Source of the DNA: Cadophora sp. MPI-SDFR-AT-0126
Lineage: Eukaryota; Ascomycota; Leotiomycetes; Helotiales; Ploettnerulaceae
Direction: 5' to 3'
DNA length: 64,000 nucleotides
Assembly (NCBI GenBank): GCA_020747065.1
Contig: JAGMVK010000003.1
Coordinates: forward strand, 1,984,001-2,048,000
Shown: piece after piece, positions 1 to 12,375 of the stretch
Numbering within the stretch: position 1 is the first letter of the stretch
Layout: the number at the start of each line of letters is the position of its first letter
Made by a program: the position numbers and the translations under genes
The notes under the pieces: generated by a model
What the model was told of the DNA's origin: nothing
The model's input: the letters and a program-made list of their open reading frames with translations, nothing else
Databases searched by the model: none

Positions 1-20
1 ACACCGACGACCTGGACACG

Positions 21-2680
21 ATGGACAACAATCTCCAGAGCCTCGATCCGAGACTGCGAGATGCGAGCGCAAACGCAAATGCGTACAGCCAGCAGCAGCA
101 AACAAGCCCAACGTTGCATACTCCCCTTGCCCCGAACCCTTCTCGGTCACCAGCTGCTTCCCCCTACCAAACTTCCAACATCTTCAACACTCCACCTTCA
201 GCCAGTGGAAACTATGGTCCCAGTGGTGGGAATGGCTCACAAGACGGTAACGATGCGAACGATCCAAAGAGATCGCGAGCCTGCGAATCTTGTCGAGGTC
301 TGAAAGTTCGCTGCGAACCCGACTTCAACAATCCCGAAGCACCCTGTAAGAGATGTGCGAAGGCCAATCGCCAATGCGTCATCACCGCTCCAAGTCGAAA
401 ACGTCAGAAGAAGACTGATAGTCGGGTTGCGGAGTTGGAGAAGAAGATTAATGCTTTGACAGCTACTCTTCAGGCACAAGGAGCTGGCCCTGCCGTTGCC
501 ACTGCAATCGCTGCACAAAGCGTCGACAATGGAATGCAAAGTCAAGCTCCACACAATCCATACCAGCAGGTTACCAATGGAGGATATTCAACACCATATA
601 CTCAGACCCGTTCAGAAGTTCGCGCTGATGAATGGCAATATCCGAAAGCACCTGAAGGCGACAAGAAGTCATCAGCGCCACCAATGGTTGTTGCTGGACA
701 GAAGAGAAAGCTTGATACTCACTTGGGAACTTCAGAGTCCTCAACACCAGCTTCGACCAGCATGCAGAAGCAGGCTCAAGAAGTAATTGGATACTTCCAG
801 ACGACAAATCCGGAAGCTCAGAAGCCAGCACCAACTCATGAGTATATGGATATTATCGATAGAGGCCTCACAACTGCAGAAACAGCAGCTGAGATATTCA
901 ATCATTATGTCAAGAATATGGCTCCGCACATGCCTGCTGTTGTTTTCCCGGAGGGCACAACCGCAGCAGAAATCCGGAAGACCAAACCCATCCTCTTCTT
1001 GGCCATCCTTAGTGCTGGTGCAGGCTCTCTCTATCCAGATTTACAACGAACATTGACAAAGGAAGTCATGAATATCTATGCAGAGCGAATCATTTGCAAT
1101 GGAGACAAGACTATCGAGTTGATCCAAGCTTTGATCATATCGTGTCTTTGGTACTGGCCACCAGAGCATTTCGAGGAACTCAAGTTTTATCAATTGATTC
1201 ATATTGCAGCCGTTATGGCTATTGACATTGGTATGAATAAGAAGAGCAAATTGCAGAAGACCAAAGCTGCCGGTTTGTTCAGAGATAATCCCTGGCGCCG
1301 AACTCCCTTCCCAGATGCCGAGAGTGTCGAATCGAGACGAACTTGGCTTGCGTGCTACTTTCTCTGCTGCAATGCATCTATGGGCCTCCGTCGACCAAAC
1401 CTGATTCGCTGGACATCCTTCATGGCCGAGTGTATTGACGTCCTGGAGACCTCACCGGATGCCCTCCCTTCCGACAAGTCTTTCTGTCACTGGATTCGCA
1501 GCCAGCATATTGCAGAGGATATTGGTACTCAATTCTCTATGGATGACCCAGGTGCGACGGTAAATATTTCTGATCCAAAAGTCCAGTACGCCTTGAAGGG
1601 GTTTGAGATCGAGTTGGACAAGTGGGTCAGCCAAATTCCTCCAGAGTCCAATTCTCGTGAGTTTCCTGGTGTACGTCAATACCAACATGGTGCTAACCCT
1701 GCGTAGCTGGCTTACAAGTGACTGAGCATGTCGTCAATCTCTATATGCACGAGGTTGCCATGCATGTTGACCACAATGTTGAGGAATTCAAGCCGCCATT
1801 TACTGATGCCCTCCTTCGAGACGCTTCTGCGAATGGTGAGCAGATGACTTTGACCGGAACTCATATTTCAGCACTGTCCATCTGCTTGAAGTCCATTGAC
1901 GGAATTTTCGGTAATTTCCTGCAGTTTGACGTCGAAGTAATACGCTGTCTTCCAGTTGCAAGCTTCGTTCGAGTCGCTTACGCCGTTGTCGTACTCATCA
2001 AGATGTACTTCGCAGCGGCTACTCCCGGAAGTCACTTTGGCAAGGTTATCAATAAGGACAATATGAAGGTTGAGCAGTACTTGGATGGATTGGTCGACCT
2101 TTTCAGAAAATCTGCCAAGGACGAGAAATCCAGACCCTCTGCTAAATTCCTCATGGTTCTGCTTATGCTCAAGACCTGGTTCCATCGTCAACGCGAGGAG
2201 AAGGCAGGACCCTCGAATGGTGTTGGTTCTGCGGCTGCTCCTGACTCGTCTTCCGAAGCACAAGCTATGACCAGCAACACTCAAAATGGACAACGTCCAC
2301 AGTCCAGCTACAGCCCATCTAATACACCTCTCCAACTTCTCAGCGAAGTCGCAACCGGTAATTCTGGAGGCCAATCCCGTTCTGGCAGCATCGGTAACTT
2401 CACTCCATCCAACGAGTGGCAGCAGATGCAATTTGGTGGCTATGGCAGCATCGCCCAATCTTCCATAACCCCCGGCTACGGAGGTTTAATTGACCCAAAT
2501 CTGGTCGGCATGGATTTCAGCAGCTATTCAATGGGTGACGGATTGGAGCAGGCTATGGGCATGACTCTCGGCGTTGGAGAGTACGGTAATTTCTTCGGTG
2601 GCGAGAACAATTTCTTCGGCGGTTTGATGGGAGACATGGGCGACCATATCGGCCAGGGTGGTTTTGATGGTGCCGTGTAA
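21..2680 (+). CDS. Zn2Cys6 (C6) fungal transcription factor, War1/Leu3-like group
   Basis: Two exons (21-1656 and 1707-2680) joined over a 50-nt intron with a GTGAGT donor, a CTAAC branch site and a TAG acceptor; the join keeps frame and gives about 869 residues. Near residue 86 there is a Zn2Cys6 cluster (CX2CX6CX10CX2CX6C) beginning CESCRGLKVRC. A basic stretch (SRKRQKK) and a short coiled coil (VAELEKKINALTATL) follow, the usual linker and dimerisation element. The middle region resembles the fungal transcription-factor homology domain; the C-terminus is Gly/Ser/Gln-rich and acidic, as in activation domains. Expected to be a nuclear DNA-binding regulator. The extended Cys3-Cys4 loop and following basic-coil pattern recall War1 or Leu3 relatives, but target genes cannot be inferred. 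The start is the first ATG; the frame is open to the window edge, so an upstream exon is possible. Confidence 0.85.
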
Positions 2681-4154
2681 TTCTTCAAGTCCTGACTTGC
2701 AACATACATGGCTCCTCTCGTGTATCATTCTTGCATTTGCTGTATTACTGCATACACATACAAAAGATGGCATATTAATGCTCTGTATGATAGATAGTAG
2801 TAGCGTAACGAGAAAAAAACAAGATAATCAAAATCACCGCATGGACTAATGTATAGTCACCATGTGCGTCGGAATCTCGGCACCTCGTCAACCTAATACC
2901 AACAGAGATACATACAGCAGCAACGTATCACTCGCCCAATCGATCGTCTGTTGACCATCCTTTCGGCCCTCCCAAAACGTTAAAGCGGTTTCCCAGAACG
3001 CCAGATATCTTCCAAGTGTATGTACGCTCCATAAGACGAGATAGATGAGGAAGAATGATATTACATCTATCTCGTCGATGCTTACCATGGCGGGTTGTGC
3101 ACATCTCGCGCTGTAGCATGTAAGGAGGAAAAGGGATTTGACGCAATAATCATCGAAGAAGACGAGAGCGAGGGGCATGATGTGATCGGGATGTGCGTAA
3201 TGGCGCTTTGCTGTGAGTTAGTATATGAACAAGCAAATTTCTCCTTGCCAAAGTAAGGTACTCAAGAACTACTCGTTGATACAGCCAGAGAGAACCAACT
3301 TTTTCAAAGTCCTACAATAGACCTCCAACAACAGACACGAGAACATAGTCCAAGAATGTAAAACAATGAATGCACCTCGCTTAATGATCGACAAGGAGGA
3401 TGTGACCTGGTCATCAGTAAACAACGAACTTTTTTGAAATATATCCACTTGAAAACTTTGATGGGCCCAATTAGGTCCTAAAGTCTAGACGCAGCTGGAA
3501 GCGCCAATAACAAGGAACAATTTCCCACCAAGTATATCCTCAAAGCAGCGGAGGAGACCGAAAAGCAATTATGCCAAGCTGTCACAGCTGATGAGCCTGC
3601 CAGTAAAAAATTCTGATGGCGCCCGCGGCCCGCCTATCAAATTCTCGTCGCAGAGTTTAGCAGACGCTACTGCACTGCACTGCACTCGCTCACTCTCTGC
3701 ACGACACAGGGATCAAAAATCGGACCCCGCTAGTGCGGACGCCTCTATCTCTTCCCGCCCCGCCATTCTCTTTCAAATACTCAGCACTTATCACTGAATT
3801 ACTTATCTCTGCACAGAGGACCGGGAGTTGGTTGCACATATATATACAGACGAACCCATCTTTTCTTTTCTTTCCATCCTATACAATTCGTTGTCCATTC
3901 CGTTTTCGTATACCAGCTGCCCGTTCTCAATAATCATCAATTGGCAGCGATCCCTGAACCGCTGACGCCATTCAACCATCTACCCCGCCATACTGTGCCC
4001 GAGCTTTTTTTCTTCTCCACAGGTCACTTGCTCAATTTGCTCTTCTGCGAAAAGCACCGCCGCTCCGATTGAGGGGCGCGAGAAGGAGGTGACGGGTATA
4101 TATAAAAGAGTCTCGTCCTGCATTGAGGAGGGTGTTTGAGGGGACCAAGCAATT
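2681..4154. other. Intergenic region with 5' leader of the transporter gene
   Basis: No convincing gene. It holds the 3' flank of the C6 factor and, from about 3600, the promoter and pyrimidine-rich leader of the downstream transporter. A minus-strand stretch at 3088-3215 is flanked by a plausible acceptor (CTAAC then CACAG) and a GTAAGC donor. It reads as a hydrophobic peptide, but I could not link it to other exons. Confidence 0.5.
4097..4108 (+). promoter_or_regulatory. Probable TATA box of the MFS transporter gene
   Basis: TATATATAAAAG lies 47 bp before the ATG at 4155. A pyrimidine-rich stretch lies upstream. The spacing implies a very short leader if this element is used; otherwise transcription starts further upstream and this is just an AT-rich stretch. 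Confidence 0.35.
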
Positions 4155-5956
4155 ATGTCCTTGTCACAAAGAGTTTCTTCGTTCGAATCCCTGTCGCTTT
4201 ATCCCGAGCGAGGTCGGTCGCTCTCAGATGGAGGATCACCGTCTTCGAGAGATCGCAAGCTCTCCTTCAGCCCTCTGCCTGGAGCTTGGGATCCGCCGCC
4301 TGCGTTGGCCGAGCATGTACATCCCATCAGTGCCTTTGAGATTCCTCGATCAACCAGAATTTGTGAGTTTCCTCCGAAGCCTGAAGTTTCTTTCACAATG
4401 GTTTTTGTAATCCTCCTCGAGATTTTGAGGCCATCACTGACTCGTGCGGTCGTTTAGTGCAAGTGTTGATAGCTGTCGTCTACTGTTTATTTGCCGCCGG
4501 AATTGTGTTTGGCTACGCAGCTCTCAAGCCCGTCCTCATCCGCGAAGGCGTATATCATGACCTGTGCACAAAAGAAGAAATCGACCGAGGGGCTAGGACA
4601 TGCTATGCCCAGGAATTGCATCTTAATTTGATGTTTACTGTCGCTGCAGTAGGGACGAATGTGGCAGCGCTCCCCATAGGAGCTATTCTCGATACTTTCG
4701 GTCCACGGATATGCGGAGTGATAGGAAGTTTCCTGCTTGCAATTGGAGCTGTCCTCTTTGCATTCGCATGGCAATTGCCCTTTGATGGTTACATACCTGG
4801 CTATCTGTTTTTGGCTCTTGGCGGGCCATTTGTCTTCATCTCTTCGTTCCAATTGTCCAACGCGTTCCCAAAACATTCTGGCCTCATTCTGGCTTTGCTC
4901 ACCGGAGCGTTCGATTCGTCTAGTGCGATCTTCCTCGTGTATCGAATCTTGTACCAGTGGAGCAATGGTAGTTTCTGGCCAAAGAAATTCTTCCTACTAT
5001 ATCTGGTCGTGCCAGCATTCATTCTGGTTGTCCAATTAGTCCTTATGCCGAAGGCATCGTACAAGACTGTTGGGGAGTTGGTGAAGGAAGTAGAGGACGC
5101 AGATGATGTATTCGAGGACCAAGTCGACGAGAATACGGCTCTCCTGCGCGAGGAGCATCGTCAACACCGTCAGTCGGTCGTTTCAGAGATTACCGATCTC
5201 ATTGGCTCGAAATCAGGAGCCAAGCACTTCAAGCAAGAAGAGCATAAGAACAGGATCTCTGGTGTCTGGGGAGCTATGCATAACAAGACCGTGCTACAGC
5301 AAGTTTTGTCTCCGTGGTTCATCCTCATCACGCTCTTTACCATGATCCAAATGACCCGCATCAACTACTTCGTCGCCACGATCCGTCCTCAATATGAATA
5401 CATCCTCGGGTCTTACCAAAAAGCGGTAGAAATCAATACCTACTTCGACGTGGCTCTTCCTCTCGGTGGCATCCTCTCAATCCCTTTCATCGGTCTCGTC
5501 CTCGACAACACCAGCACCACATTCGTCCTCTCAGCACTCGTTACCATCGCCACCACCATCGGCGTCCTAGGCTGCCTCCCATACACCTGGGCAGCCTACG
5601 CCAACGTCTCGCTATTCGTGCTCTACCGCCCCTTCTACTACACCACTGTCTCCGACTTCGCCGCAAAGGTGTTTGGGTTCCGCACTTTCGGGACCGTCTA
5701 CGGCCTTATCATCTGTCTTGCCGGCCTCTTCAACTTCAGCCAAAGCGGGCTCGATGCTCTACTCCACAAGGTCTTTAACGGCAACCCCATCCCCGTGAAT
5801 CTGATCTTACTCGGGAGTGCGTTGACGGTTGGGACAGCACTATGTGTGTATGTTGGGGTGAGATCGTATCAGATGAGACGAGAGACCTTGGAGGTTGAGG
5901 CTGAGCATACGAGGGAGACAGTCATGCCTGGTGCTGAGAGTCCTGAGAGATTGTGA
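4155..5956 (+). CDS. MFS transporter of the FMP42 / SLC43-like group
   Basis: Two exons, 4155-4362 and 4458-5956 (95-nt intron, GTGAGT...TTTAG), giving about 568 residues. The first 69 residues are Ser/Pro-rich and cytosolic; the rest has about 12 hydrophobic segments, six before and six after a charged loop of roughly 90 residues (about 260-350), the normal MFS layout. The segment around LPIGAILDTFGPR matches the MFS loop 2-3 signature in modified form. Overall pattern and length resemble yeast Fmp42 and animal SLC43 (LAT3-like) carriers, which move neutral amino acids in animals; the substrate in fungi is not established. Expected in the plasma membrane or an internal membrane. The start is supported by an intron that joins the leader to transmembrane segment 1 in frame. 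Confidence 0.85.
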
Positions 5957-6455
5957 GGAGCGCTGGGTGCGATTTTTTTTGATCTGAATCGAGATCCTTG
6001 GACATGAAATGCACGTATAAGGTTGGAATTTGTCGTCTTGGCATAGCACGGAGCACGGAGTTCTGTTGGTGGCGGCATGGAATGTTTCAGTTGGTGGTCT
6101 TTGTGTCAATTTATTAGCCACTCTGGCTGCTTATATATCTAGCTAGATTCCGAAATCAGAATCCATATATGAGGTTGTGTTTGAGACATGGCATACAGGT
6201 GACTGAAGCGAGTGATGTGTTGCACAACGTGAGTGCCCCTTTTTAGGCGAGCTTCTGTATTTTCTTTCGAGCCATCACTTTCAAAATGGTCAACAGCGCC
6301 GAGATTTCCAGCTAAGAGGCATTTCGACCCGAATCAATGATCCATTTATCATGCTTCGTTCGAAGGGTTCCACTTCACACACTCTGACGACTTCCCAATT
6401 CCCTATCCCTACGTCAGACATAAGAACTCCCCTTCCTTTCAAGACCTTCACCAAT
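5957..6455. other. Convergent 3' flanks
   Basis: Short region between the stop codons of two convergent genes. It should contain both 3' untranslated regions; I see no further gene. Confidence 0.5.
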
Positions 6456-7695
6456 CTAAATCCTCTTCTCCCCCTGGATCCACTCATCCAGCCTCCCATT
6501 CAACGGAAACGGCACCTTCCTAACCCCCTCCCTCGCCACCGTCTCCCATACACCCCTCGCCACCTCATTACTCTCCGGATCGGAATCAAGCACCATCTCC
6601 ACAGTCGGTGCGTCGGCGAATATGACGGCGCTGGGCTTTGAGAGTGAGATCTTGATGCGGGGGTGGTTGTGAGGTTTGCTTGATGATGGAGGAATGAGAG
6701 GAGTGGATGAGGAGGGGAGAGGGAGGGTTGAAGGGGAGAGGAACTTGAAGGATGAGTGCGGGATTAATATGTATTGGATGATGCGAGCGATAAGGTGTTG
6801 GGCGAGGGCTTCGAGGGTTTGGAAGCTGGATTCTTCGGTGCTCTGAGGGTTGTGTTAGTCTGGATTTCTGTAAAAGTGAAATAACGATATCCATTTACTC
6901 AAAGAGAAGAGGGATGAAAAGTAAAGAAAGGGAGGGTGAGACAAAACAAACCTTCACAACCACCTCCTCCAAAGCACAATACCCATCCACCATCCAATCC
7001 CACCTCTGCATCTCCACATCCACATACACCATCTGCTTCGCCAGCCTCTCATTAGGATTCACACCCACCAACGTCGGCACCCTCAACTCCCTCAACCTCA
7101 AAACCATCGAGTAAGCACTCGGTCCCTCCTTCCCAACTTCATACCCAAAGCTCCCCTTCAGACTAACTCCACTTCCCAAAAGCGATGCTTTCGGTAATAG
7201 AATCTCCAGCTCAAACAGCCGCATCGCCACATTTTTGAGGAGAGGCTCAATAGCCGCACTATCCTGAGCAAGACCACTACCTCTACTATTGCCAGAAAGC
7301 CCCTCAACGACCTGACTCTGACACGGAAAACTCGGCAGCGTGTCCCGTCCCGTAAGGTAGAAATGCACGAACTGCACCAGGGCTCTCAGGTGCATCGGCA
7401 CGGGACATACCTCGTCAGCGCAGAAATCTCGGAATTCGGCGCAGGCGGCGAGGATGGCTTTGGAGAGGGTGCCGTAGTGGATTGTGGAGGGGGACACGGT
7501 GTCGCTGGATGAGGCGCTGGTGAATGGGTGCTCGAGGGAGATCCGTGAGCTGAGGAGGATGGGTTGTGGGATTTGGGGGCGGCCCCAGGCGTCGGTGCCG
7601 AGGGGGAGGGTGGTTTGGAGGTTGGAAACTGAGATGAGGGTGTGTGGATCGCCGGTTAGGGTTGTGAGGGCGAAGGGGGTTAGGAGGGGTGGCAT
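6456..7695 (-). CDS. FolB-type dihydroneopterin aldolase domain protein
   Basis: Two exons on the minus strand, 7695-6952 and 6842-6456, joined across a 109-nt intron (GTTTGT...CTCAG); the join is phase 0 and gives 375 residues. The C-terminal half resembles the FolB fold (dihydroneopterin aldolase/epimerase, tunnelling-fold superfamily), with a pattern like LFELEILLPKASLLG followed by YCALEEVVVKSTEESSFQTL, as in folate-pathway aldolases. An N-terminal half of similar design suggests a tandem arrangement as in the FolB part of fungal FOL1, but no HPPK or DHPS domains are present. This is therefore the stand-alone FolB-like protein common in Pezizomycotina, of uncertain activity. The second exon is invisible as a long ORF in its own frame, so the splice matters. 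Confidence 0.7.
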
Positions 7696-8565
7696 TCTGA
7701 GGGGATGTGTTGAGTGTTGTGGTGATGTTGGAGGATTTGAGGGGATGAGCTTCGAGTTGATATCTGTGGAGCTTCGATATCGTTCGATTGTGGCTCAGAC
7801 GACAGGCACTTGAACAAGTGTGCTAGCGGGAGCTAACTCAAATGTAAATATCAGAAGCAGGAATAAAGGAATTAAAGCTTGAATGGCAAGGACGGTGGTC
7901 TGATCAAAGCTCAAGTTGAGATGGAGGGGTTTTCGCTACCGCATTTTCACTCGCAAATAAGGTTGCGTTGCGTCACTGGATTGTGGGGTAAAGATGTCCA
8001 TTGCAGGGGAAATGTGAGATGTATGCAATAATAGTACAGTGAGACAGTAATTAGTATTACAACCAAGATAGGACGGAATCCAATTTGTGGAGTTTTAACT
8101 GTGCTCTCTTTGTTGAAGGTGCAGCATCAGATGAGTGAGCTGCGATACTTAGGCACAATTTTTATTTTGTAAGAAGGTAGTAGCAGGAGCAATCTTTGGA
8201 GACTCTGTTGACTGGAAACTCATACTGCTAGTTTACATCACGAGTCACTTCTGAATGAAATGGGATAAATCATCCGTCATCATCTGTAAAAGATGAGATG
8301 AAAGGTTTGAGGGTTGGACTAGCAGCGTAAAAGCGGCAGTATATGAGGAGTTCGCCTGATTTGGTTCCGCCTTTACCTCTGAACGAGAAATGATATCCAG
8401 AGTTAGAATATCAAATTAACGATTCCTATTCATAACGTAAGACCTAGATTGCAACCAAGTTTTCCTTGGCTTTGATCCTGTACCGCGTACTCCGCAAGCG
8501 CCACTTCATGGACACTCCCTCAAACCAAACGCCGCGCTAAAACAGACCATCCTGCCCACGCAACC
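7696..8565. other. Intergenic: FolB-gene promoter and 3' flank of the ING gene
   Basis: No gene seen. Both flanking genes are on the minus strand, so the part near 7700 is the upstream region of the FolB-domain gene and the part near 8560 is the 3' flank of the Yng2-like gene. Confidence 0.45.
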
Positions 8566-9855
8566 TCACTTTCCTTGGGCCTCTTGCCTTGCCTTTTCGG
8601 TGCAGACAGGGCAAATCCAGATTCCACTCGGCTCGCTCTTAAGACCTACACAGCCCCAGTGAAACCATTCCAACGTGCAAGCCTCATTATCGCAAGCAAC
8701 CATATCACCGAAGCTGACGCTTTGACAAATACAGTATTTCTTATCATCTGCTCCATCTTCATCGTCCAACTCGCCCATTTCATCATCTCCATCGGCATCT
8801 CTTCTGGGTGGCGTGGCAGCCTCATCGTCTTCATCTTCAGACCCTGAGCCGCCGTCGCTGTCATCGTTTGTAGAAGGGGAGTTCTTGTTGCCTGCTCGTT
8901 TGACGCGACCCAGATTTGACTTCTTGTTGATGGCTTTGCGTGGTTGTCCGCTCTGTCTACTTCCTTGTGGCGCTGTCTTCTTGTGGCCCCCAGTCTTTAT
9001 CGATGCTCGTGGTCCGGCGCTTCCAGCTCTGACTCCAGCCGTTGCGGGTGTGCCACCTCTTCCCGGTGTACCTGGTCCGTTTGAAGATGCGCGACCTGCA
9101 AGATTGCTGGGTGGGAGAGGTCCTAGACCGCCTGTCAATCGCGGGCCCTTTCTCACCGCAGCACCTAGGGACGATTCGCGGGCTCGCTGATGTTGTGTAA
9201 CGGAAGCTGGTGTCGCAGGAGCTGATGATGATGTGTGGCTGTGTGTCTGAGCTTGCATGTGTGGTGGGATCAAGGGCGCTTGTGGATATTGATTGGGGTG
9301 TCGGGGCAGTCGTGGGACCGTGGAAGCGTTATTGATCTGTGTCAAAGGCATAGTTGCAGTACTGGGATCGGGGCGTGCTGGATGTCGAACAGCAGGTTGG
9401 GGTCGTAGGGTTGAAGGGAGGTCTGGGTCGTTGGCCATCTCTCCTCTGTCCTGTAAGGTCTTGATCTCACGGTCCAGCCAGCCGAGATGTTTATCCATCA
9501 ATGCCTTCGACTTTTGCGCCAGCGCCACCTTTTCGGCCGTCAGGAGCTCAGCCTTGTCAAAGTTCGCCAGTATGATCTTGCTCAGTTGCTCTTCTTTGGG
9601 GTTGGTAGTATGGCTTCCGTTCTGGCGTATCCATTTCTGGATCTGGTTATCGTGTTTTGTGATGATGGCCTGGCACTCTGCAAGCTGCCTGTCCTTGTGT
9701 TCGATCTCCTCCTGAAAATGTTGAATCTCGTTGGGGAGATTGGCAGCTCGATTCGTCCATTCATCAAGAACCTGAGCGGCGTCCATCTGCTCGGTTTGAG
9801 CCATGTTGCTGCCAGGTCGCTCGATGAAGTCGATGGAGAGATCGTCTCTGGGCAT
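8566..9855 (-). CDS. ING-family PHD-finger protein, Yng2-like NuA4 subunit
   Basis: Single exon, 429 residues. The N-terminal about 110 residues form the ING helical domain ([19 protein letters not shown] and [11 protein letters not shown] are close in pattern to yeast Yng2). A long Pro/Ser/Arg-rich and then acidic middle follows, and a C-terminal C4HC3 PHD finger ([20 protein letters not shown]... WICPVC) sits at about residues 367-417. ING PHD fingers bind histone H3 trimethylated at Lys4, and Yng2 is the subunit that stimulates the Esa1 acetyltransferase of NuA4. The N-terminal match favours Yng2/Png1 over Pho23. The open frame extends upstream only to a TTG, so the ATG at 9855 is the first real start. 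It is divergent to the Hos2-like gene. Confidence 0.85.
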   Translation of the reverse strand: MPRDDLSIDFIERPGSNMAQTEQMDAAQVLDEWTNRAANLPNEIQHFQEEIEHKDRQLAECQAIITKHDNQIQKWIRQNGSHTTNPKEEQLSKIILANFDKAELLTAEKVALAQKSKALMDKHLGWLDREIKTLQDRGEMANDPDLPSTLRPQPAVRHPARPDPSTATMPLTQINNASTVPRLPRHPNQYPQAPLIPPHMQAQTHSHTSSSAPATPASVTQHQRARESSLGAAVRKGPRLTGGLGPLPPSNLAGRASSNGPGTPGRGGTPATAGVRAGSAGPRASIKTGGHKKTAPQGSRQSGQPRKAINKKSNLGRVKRAGNKNSPSTNDDSDGGSGSEDEDDEAATPPRRDADGDDEMGELDDEDGADDKKYCICQSVSFGDMVACDNEACTLEWFHWGCVGLKSEPSGIWICPVCTEKARQEAQGK

Positions 9856-10694
9856 GATTGTTAATGGCGAGGGCTTGCCACGATGCGCCAAATAGATGAA
9901 GATTTGGAGATGTCATGAATGAATGTCGCATGTCAGTCGTTGCTCACCTCGAGAAAAACTTATAATGCTTGTGCCTCTGCTACGCGCGCTTTCCTTCTTC
10001 GGATAGAATTAGGTTATGAGGTTAGGTTCTGGCCTGATCGGGGTGGTGGATGAAAATTGGGTGGCAGGGAAGACGAGATGAGGGACGAGGTTGATGGTGA
10101 AATGACGCCGACGGATGGAGCGAAGGCGGCGAGCGAGAAGTTTACTACTCGTGCTCCTGTACTATGCAGGGTTGATCTGCCAGCCTTGCGCTAGCTTACA
10201 AACTAGCCGCACGCTAATGATACACGAGGTTCTCGAAGGACTCCAGTTTCCGGAGCCTCATACACTTTATCCCGGAGAAGTCAAGAAATATATCTCCATT
10301 CGCCTCTCATATACGCCGACGACTTACCATTTCGCTGGGTCACTCCAAATCTGATTAAGAATACGCTCAGACGGCACGACTCCATCTTTCCGACCCATCA
10401 ATAACCATCCGTCGAATGCGACTCCGTCAACAGCAGGAAGCTATCTTCGCTTTTGCCTCCACTTGCTTCGAACCCCAAGTTACCGCGACTGGGCCTGCGC
10501 CTACCCTGCAGATCGATTCTTTAGCTCTTTACGACTGTCTGTACAACTCTCTCTAACACGCGCAATTTCCCATACAGACAAGGATTGTCAAGAACGAACT
10601 CTCGCAACAGCTATCGGCTGCCTCGAAATAATCTTGGGCCCCCGGGGTAAATAGGTGCTATTCGTGTGGTGTTCGAGCACCGGATCTAGGCAAG
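9856..10694. promoter_or_regulatory. Shared upstream region of the divergent Yng2-like and Hos2-like genes
   Basis: 839 bp between two divergent start codons, containing the leaders and promoters of both genes. No ORF here looks like a protein gene; short ATG-initiated frames in the 3' part could act as upstream ORFs in the Hos2 leader. Confidence 0.5.
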
Positions 10695-12116
10695 ATGGTG
10701 GTCTCTTCGAATGGCATCGTCCAGGAATATTGGGAGCCACTCAGTCAACACGGCGACCATCATAACGCAAGCCTGCTTGCGAAGGTCAGACAACAAATCG
10801 ATGAGAATGGTATTGTGCGACCTAAAGGCTACACAGTATCATGGCATTCTAATCCCGAAATCGAAAAGCACCACTTCGGACATGCGCATCCGATGAAGCC
10901 CTGGAGATTGACTCTGGCAAAGAGCTTGATCATGTCGTATGGAATGCACGCTGGTATGGATACATATGTCTCACGTCAAGCATCGAGGGAGGAATTAGAG
11001 GACTTTCACAGCGAGGAATATCTGGATTACCTGAAGACTGCCAAAGTGGTGCTGCCAGATGATGATACGCCAAAGGATTTCAATCTTGGTGGTTCGGACT
11101 GTCCTATCTTCGAGGGCTTGTTCAATTACTGCTCTATGTACTCTGGTGCATCGATTGATGCAGCGCGGAAGCTTTGCAACAACGAATCTGATATTGCCAT
11201 CAATTGGTCGGGTGGTCTGCATCACGCCAAGAAGGCTGAAGCATCCGGTTTCTGCTACGTAAACGACATTACATTGGCCATTCTGCAGCTATTGAGAACA
11301 TATCAGAGAGTGTTATATATCGACATTGATGTACACCATGGAGATGGTGTGGAGGAAGCATTCTGGTCGACTGATCGTGTCATGACCCTCTCGATTCACA
11401 AATACGACGGCATGAACTTTTTTCCTGGCACCGGTGACCTCGACAGAACCGGGCCAACAGACGAGGGTAATCCAGGAGCTCACCATGCCATTAATGTTCC
11501 CCTTCTCGATGGGATCGACGACCAGCAATACATCTATCTTTTCACAACCATTGTTTCGATGTGCAAAAATCATTTCAGACCCGAGGCTATTGTACTTCAA
11601 TGCGGTGCTGACTCGCTGGCGGGAGACCGTTTGGGACGGTTCAATGTACAGGTACAAGGTCATGGGGCTTGTATAGCATTTTGCAAGTCTTTGGGAATCC
11701 CTCTTTTGCTGGTTGGCGGCGGCGGTTACACTCCCAGAAATGTGGCAAGAGCGTGGGCACATGAGACCAGTATTGCCATAGGCTGCGATGCAACACTAAG
11801 CCCGATCATTCCTCAACATACACCATACCGTTCGCACTTCCGACATGATACCATATTCCCAACGCTTGAACAAATTCTTGGCGACCCTCGACCTAATAAG
11901 AACACGAAGAAGAAGGTTGAAGAAATCATCCAATCTATTACAGAGCAACTAAGACTCGTGGAACGAGCGCCCAGTGTTCAAAGCAAAGCTATCCCGCCCG
12001 ATCTCGCAGGGATTAAGGACTATTACGATGACAAGATCAGGGAGGAGCAAGATGAACGTGATGAAGCTCTAAGACGTGATAGGGAAGAAGGGCTGGGTGT
12101 CCCAATGGAATACTGA
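10695..12116 (+). CDS. hos2: Class I histone deacetylase, Hos2/HosA-like
   Basis: Intronless, 473 residues. All class I zinc-deacetylase features are visible: the HPMKPWRL motif near the N-terminus, GGLHHAKKAEASGFCYVND with the paired catalytic histidines, DIDVHHGDGVEEAFW with zinc ligands, QCGADSLAGDRLG, and the C-terminal GGGGYTPRNVARAW loop with the catalytic tyrosine. The start region (PKGYTVSWHSNPEIEKHHFG) fits Hos2 rather than Rpd3, which begins differently and has a longer acidic tail. Hos2 is the deacetylase of the Set3 complex, acting in transcribed regions; in plant-pathogenic fungi its orthologues affect development and virulence. The C-terminus is charged (EEQDERDEALRRDREEG). Confidence 0.95.
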   Translation: MVVSSNGIVQEYWEPLSQHGDHHNASLLAKVRQQIDENGIVRPKGYTVSWHSNPEIEKHHFGHAHPMKPWRLTLAKSLIMSYGMHAGMDTYVSRQASREELEDFHSEEYLDYLKTAKVVLPDDDTPKDFNLGGSDCPIFEGLFNYCSMYSGASIDAARKLCNNESDIAINWSGGLHHAKKAEASGFCYVNDITLAILQLLRTYQRVLYIDIDVHHGDGVEEAFWSTDRVMTLSIHKYDGMNFFPGTGDLDRTGPTDEGNPGAHHAINVPLLDGIDDQQYIYLFTTIVSMCKNHFRPEAIVLQCGADSLAGDRLGRFNVQVQGHGACIAFCKSLGIPLLLVGGGGYTPRNVARAWAHETSIAIGCDATLSPIIPQHTPYRSHFRHDTIFPTLEQILGDPRPNKNTKKKVEEIIQSITEQLRLVERAPSVQSKAIPPDLAGIKDYYDDKIREEQDERDEALRRDREEGLGVPMEY

Positions 12117-12375
12117 AAAAAGAGCATGCCAAGATTACCGGAAGCGAGGCGTTTAGAGGTTCAAGGATGGATATCTGGCGTTTTAGGCCACGGAGAGTCA
12201 CCTCCAAAGACAACATGTTGTTCTATGTTGTATTAGATTATGATTTAAAAGTATACAGTCAATTCTTGAATTGTGGGATAATGAATCCCATGTCGACCAA
12301 ACACAAGCTCTAGCAACGATACTTTCTAGTCTATCACCAAACTCCAGGTATCTCTCTATTTAAATGCGAACGTGC

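Noticed and set aside
2888..3215. Minus-strand hydrophobic peptide as a small gene
   Set aside because: One exon has good acceptor and donor signals, but I could not build an in-frame gene around it nor recognise a family; kept only as a note.
9856..9891. Upstream extension of the Yng2-like protein by 12 codons
   Set aside because: It would need a TTG start; the first ATG is at 9855.
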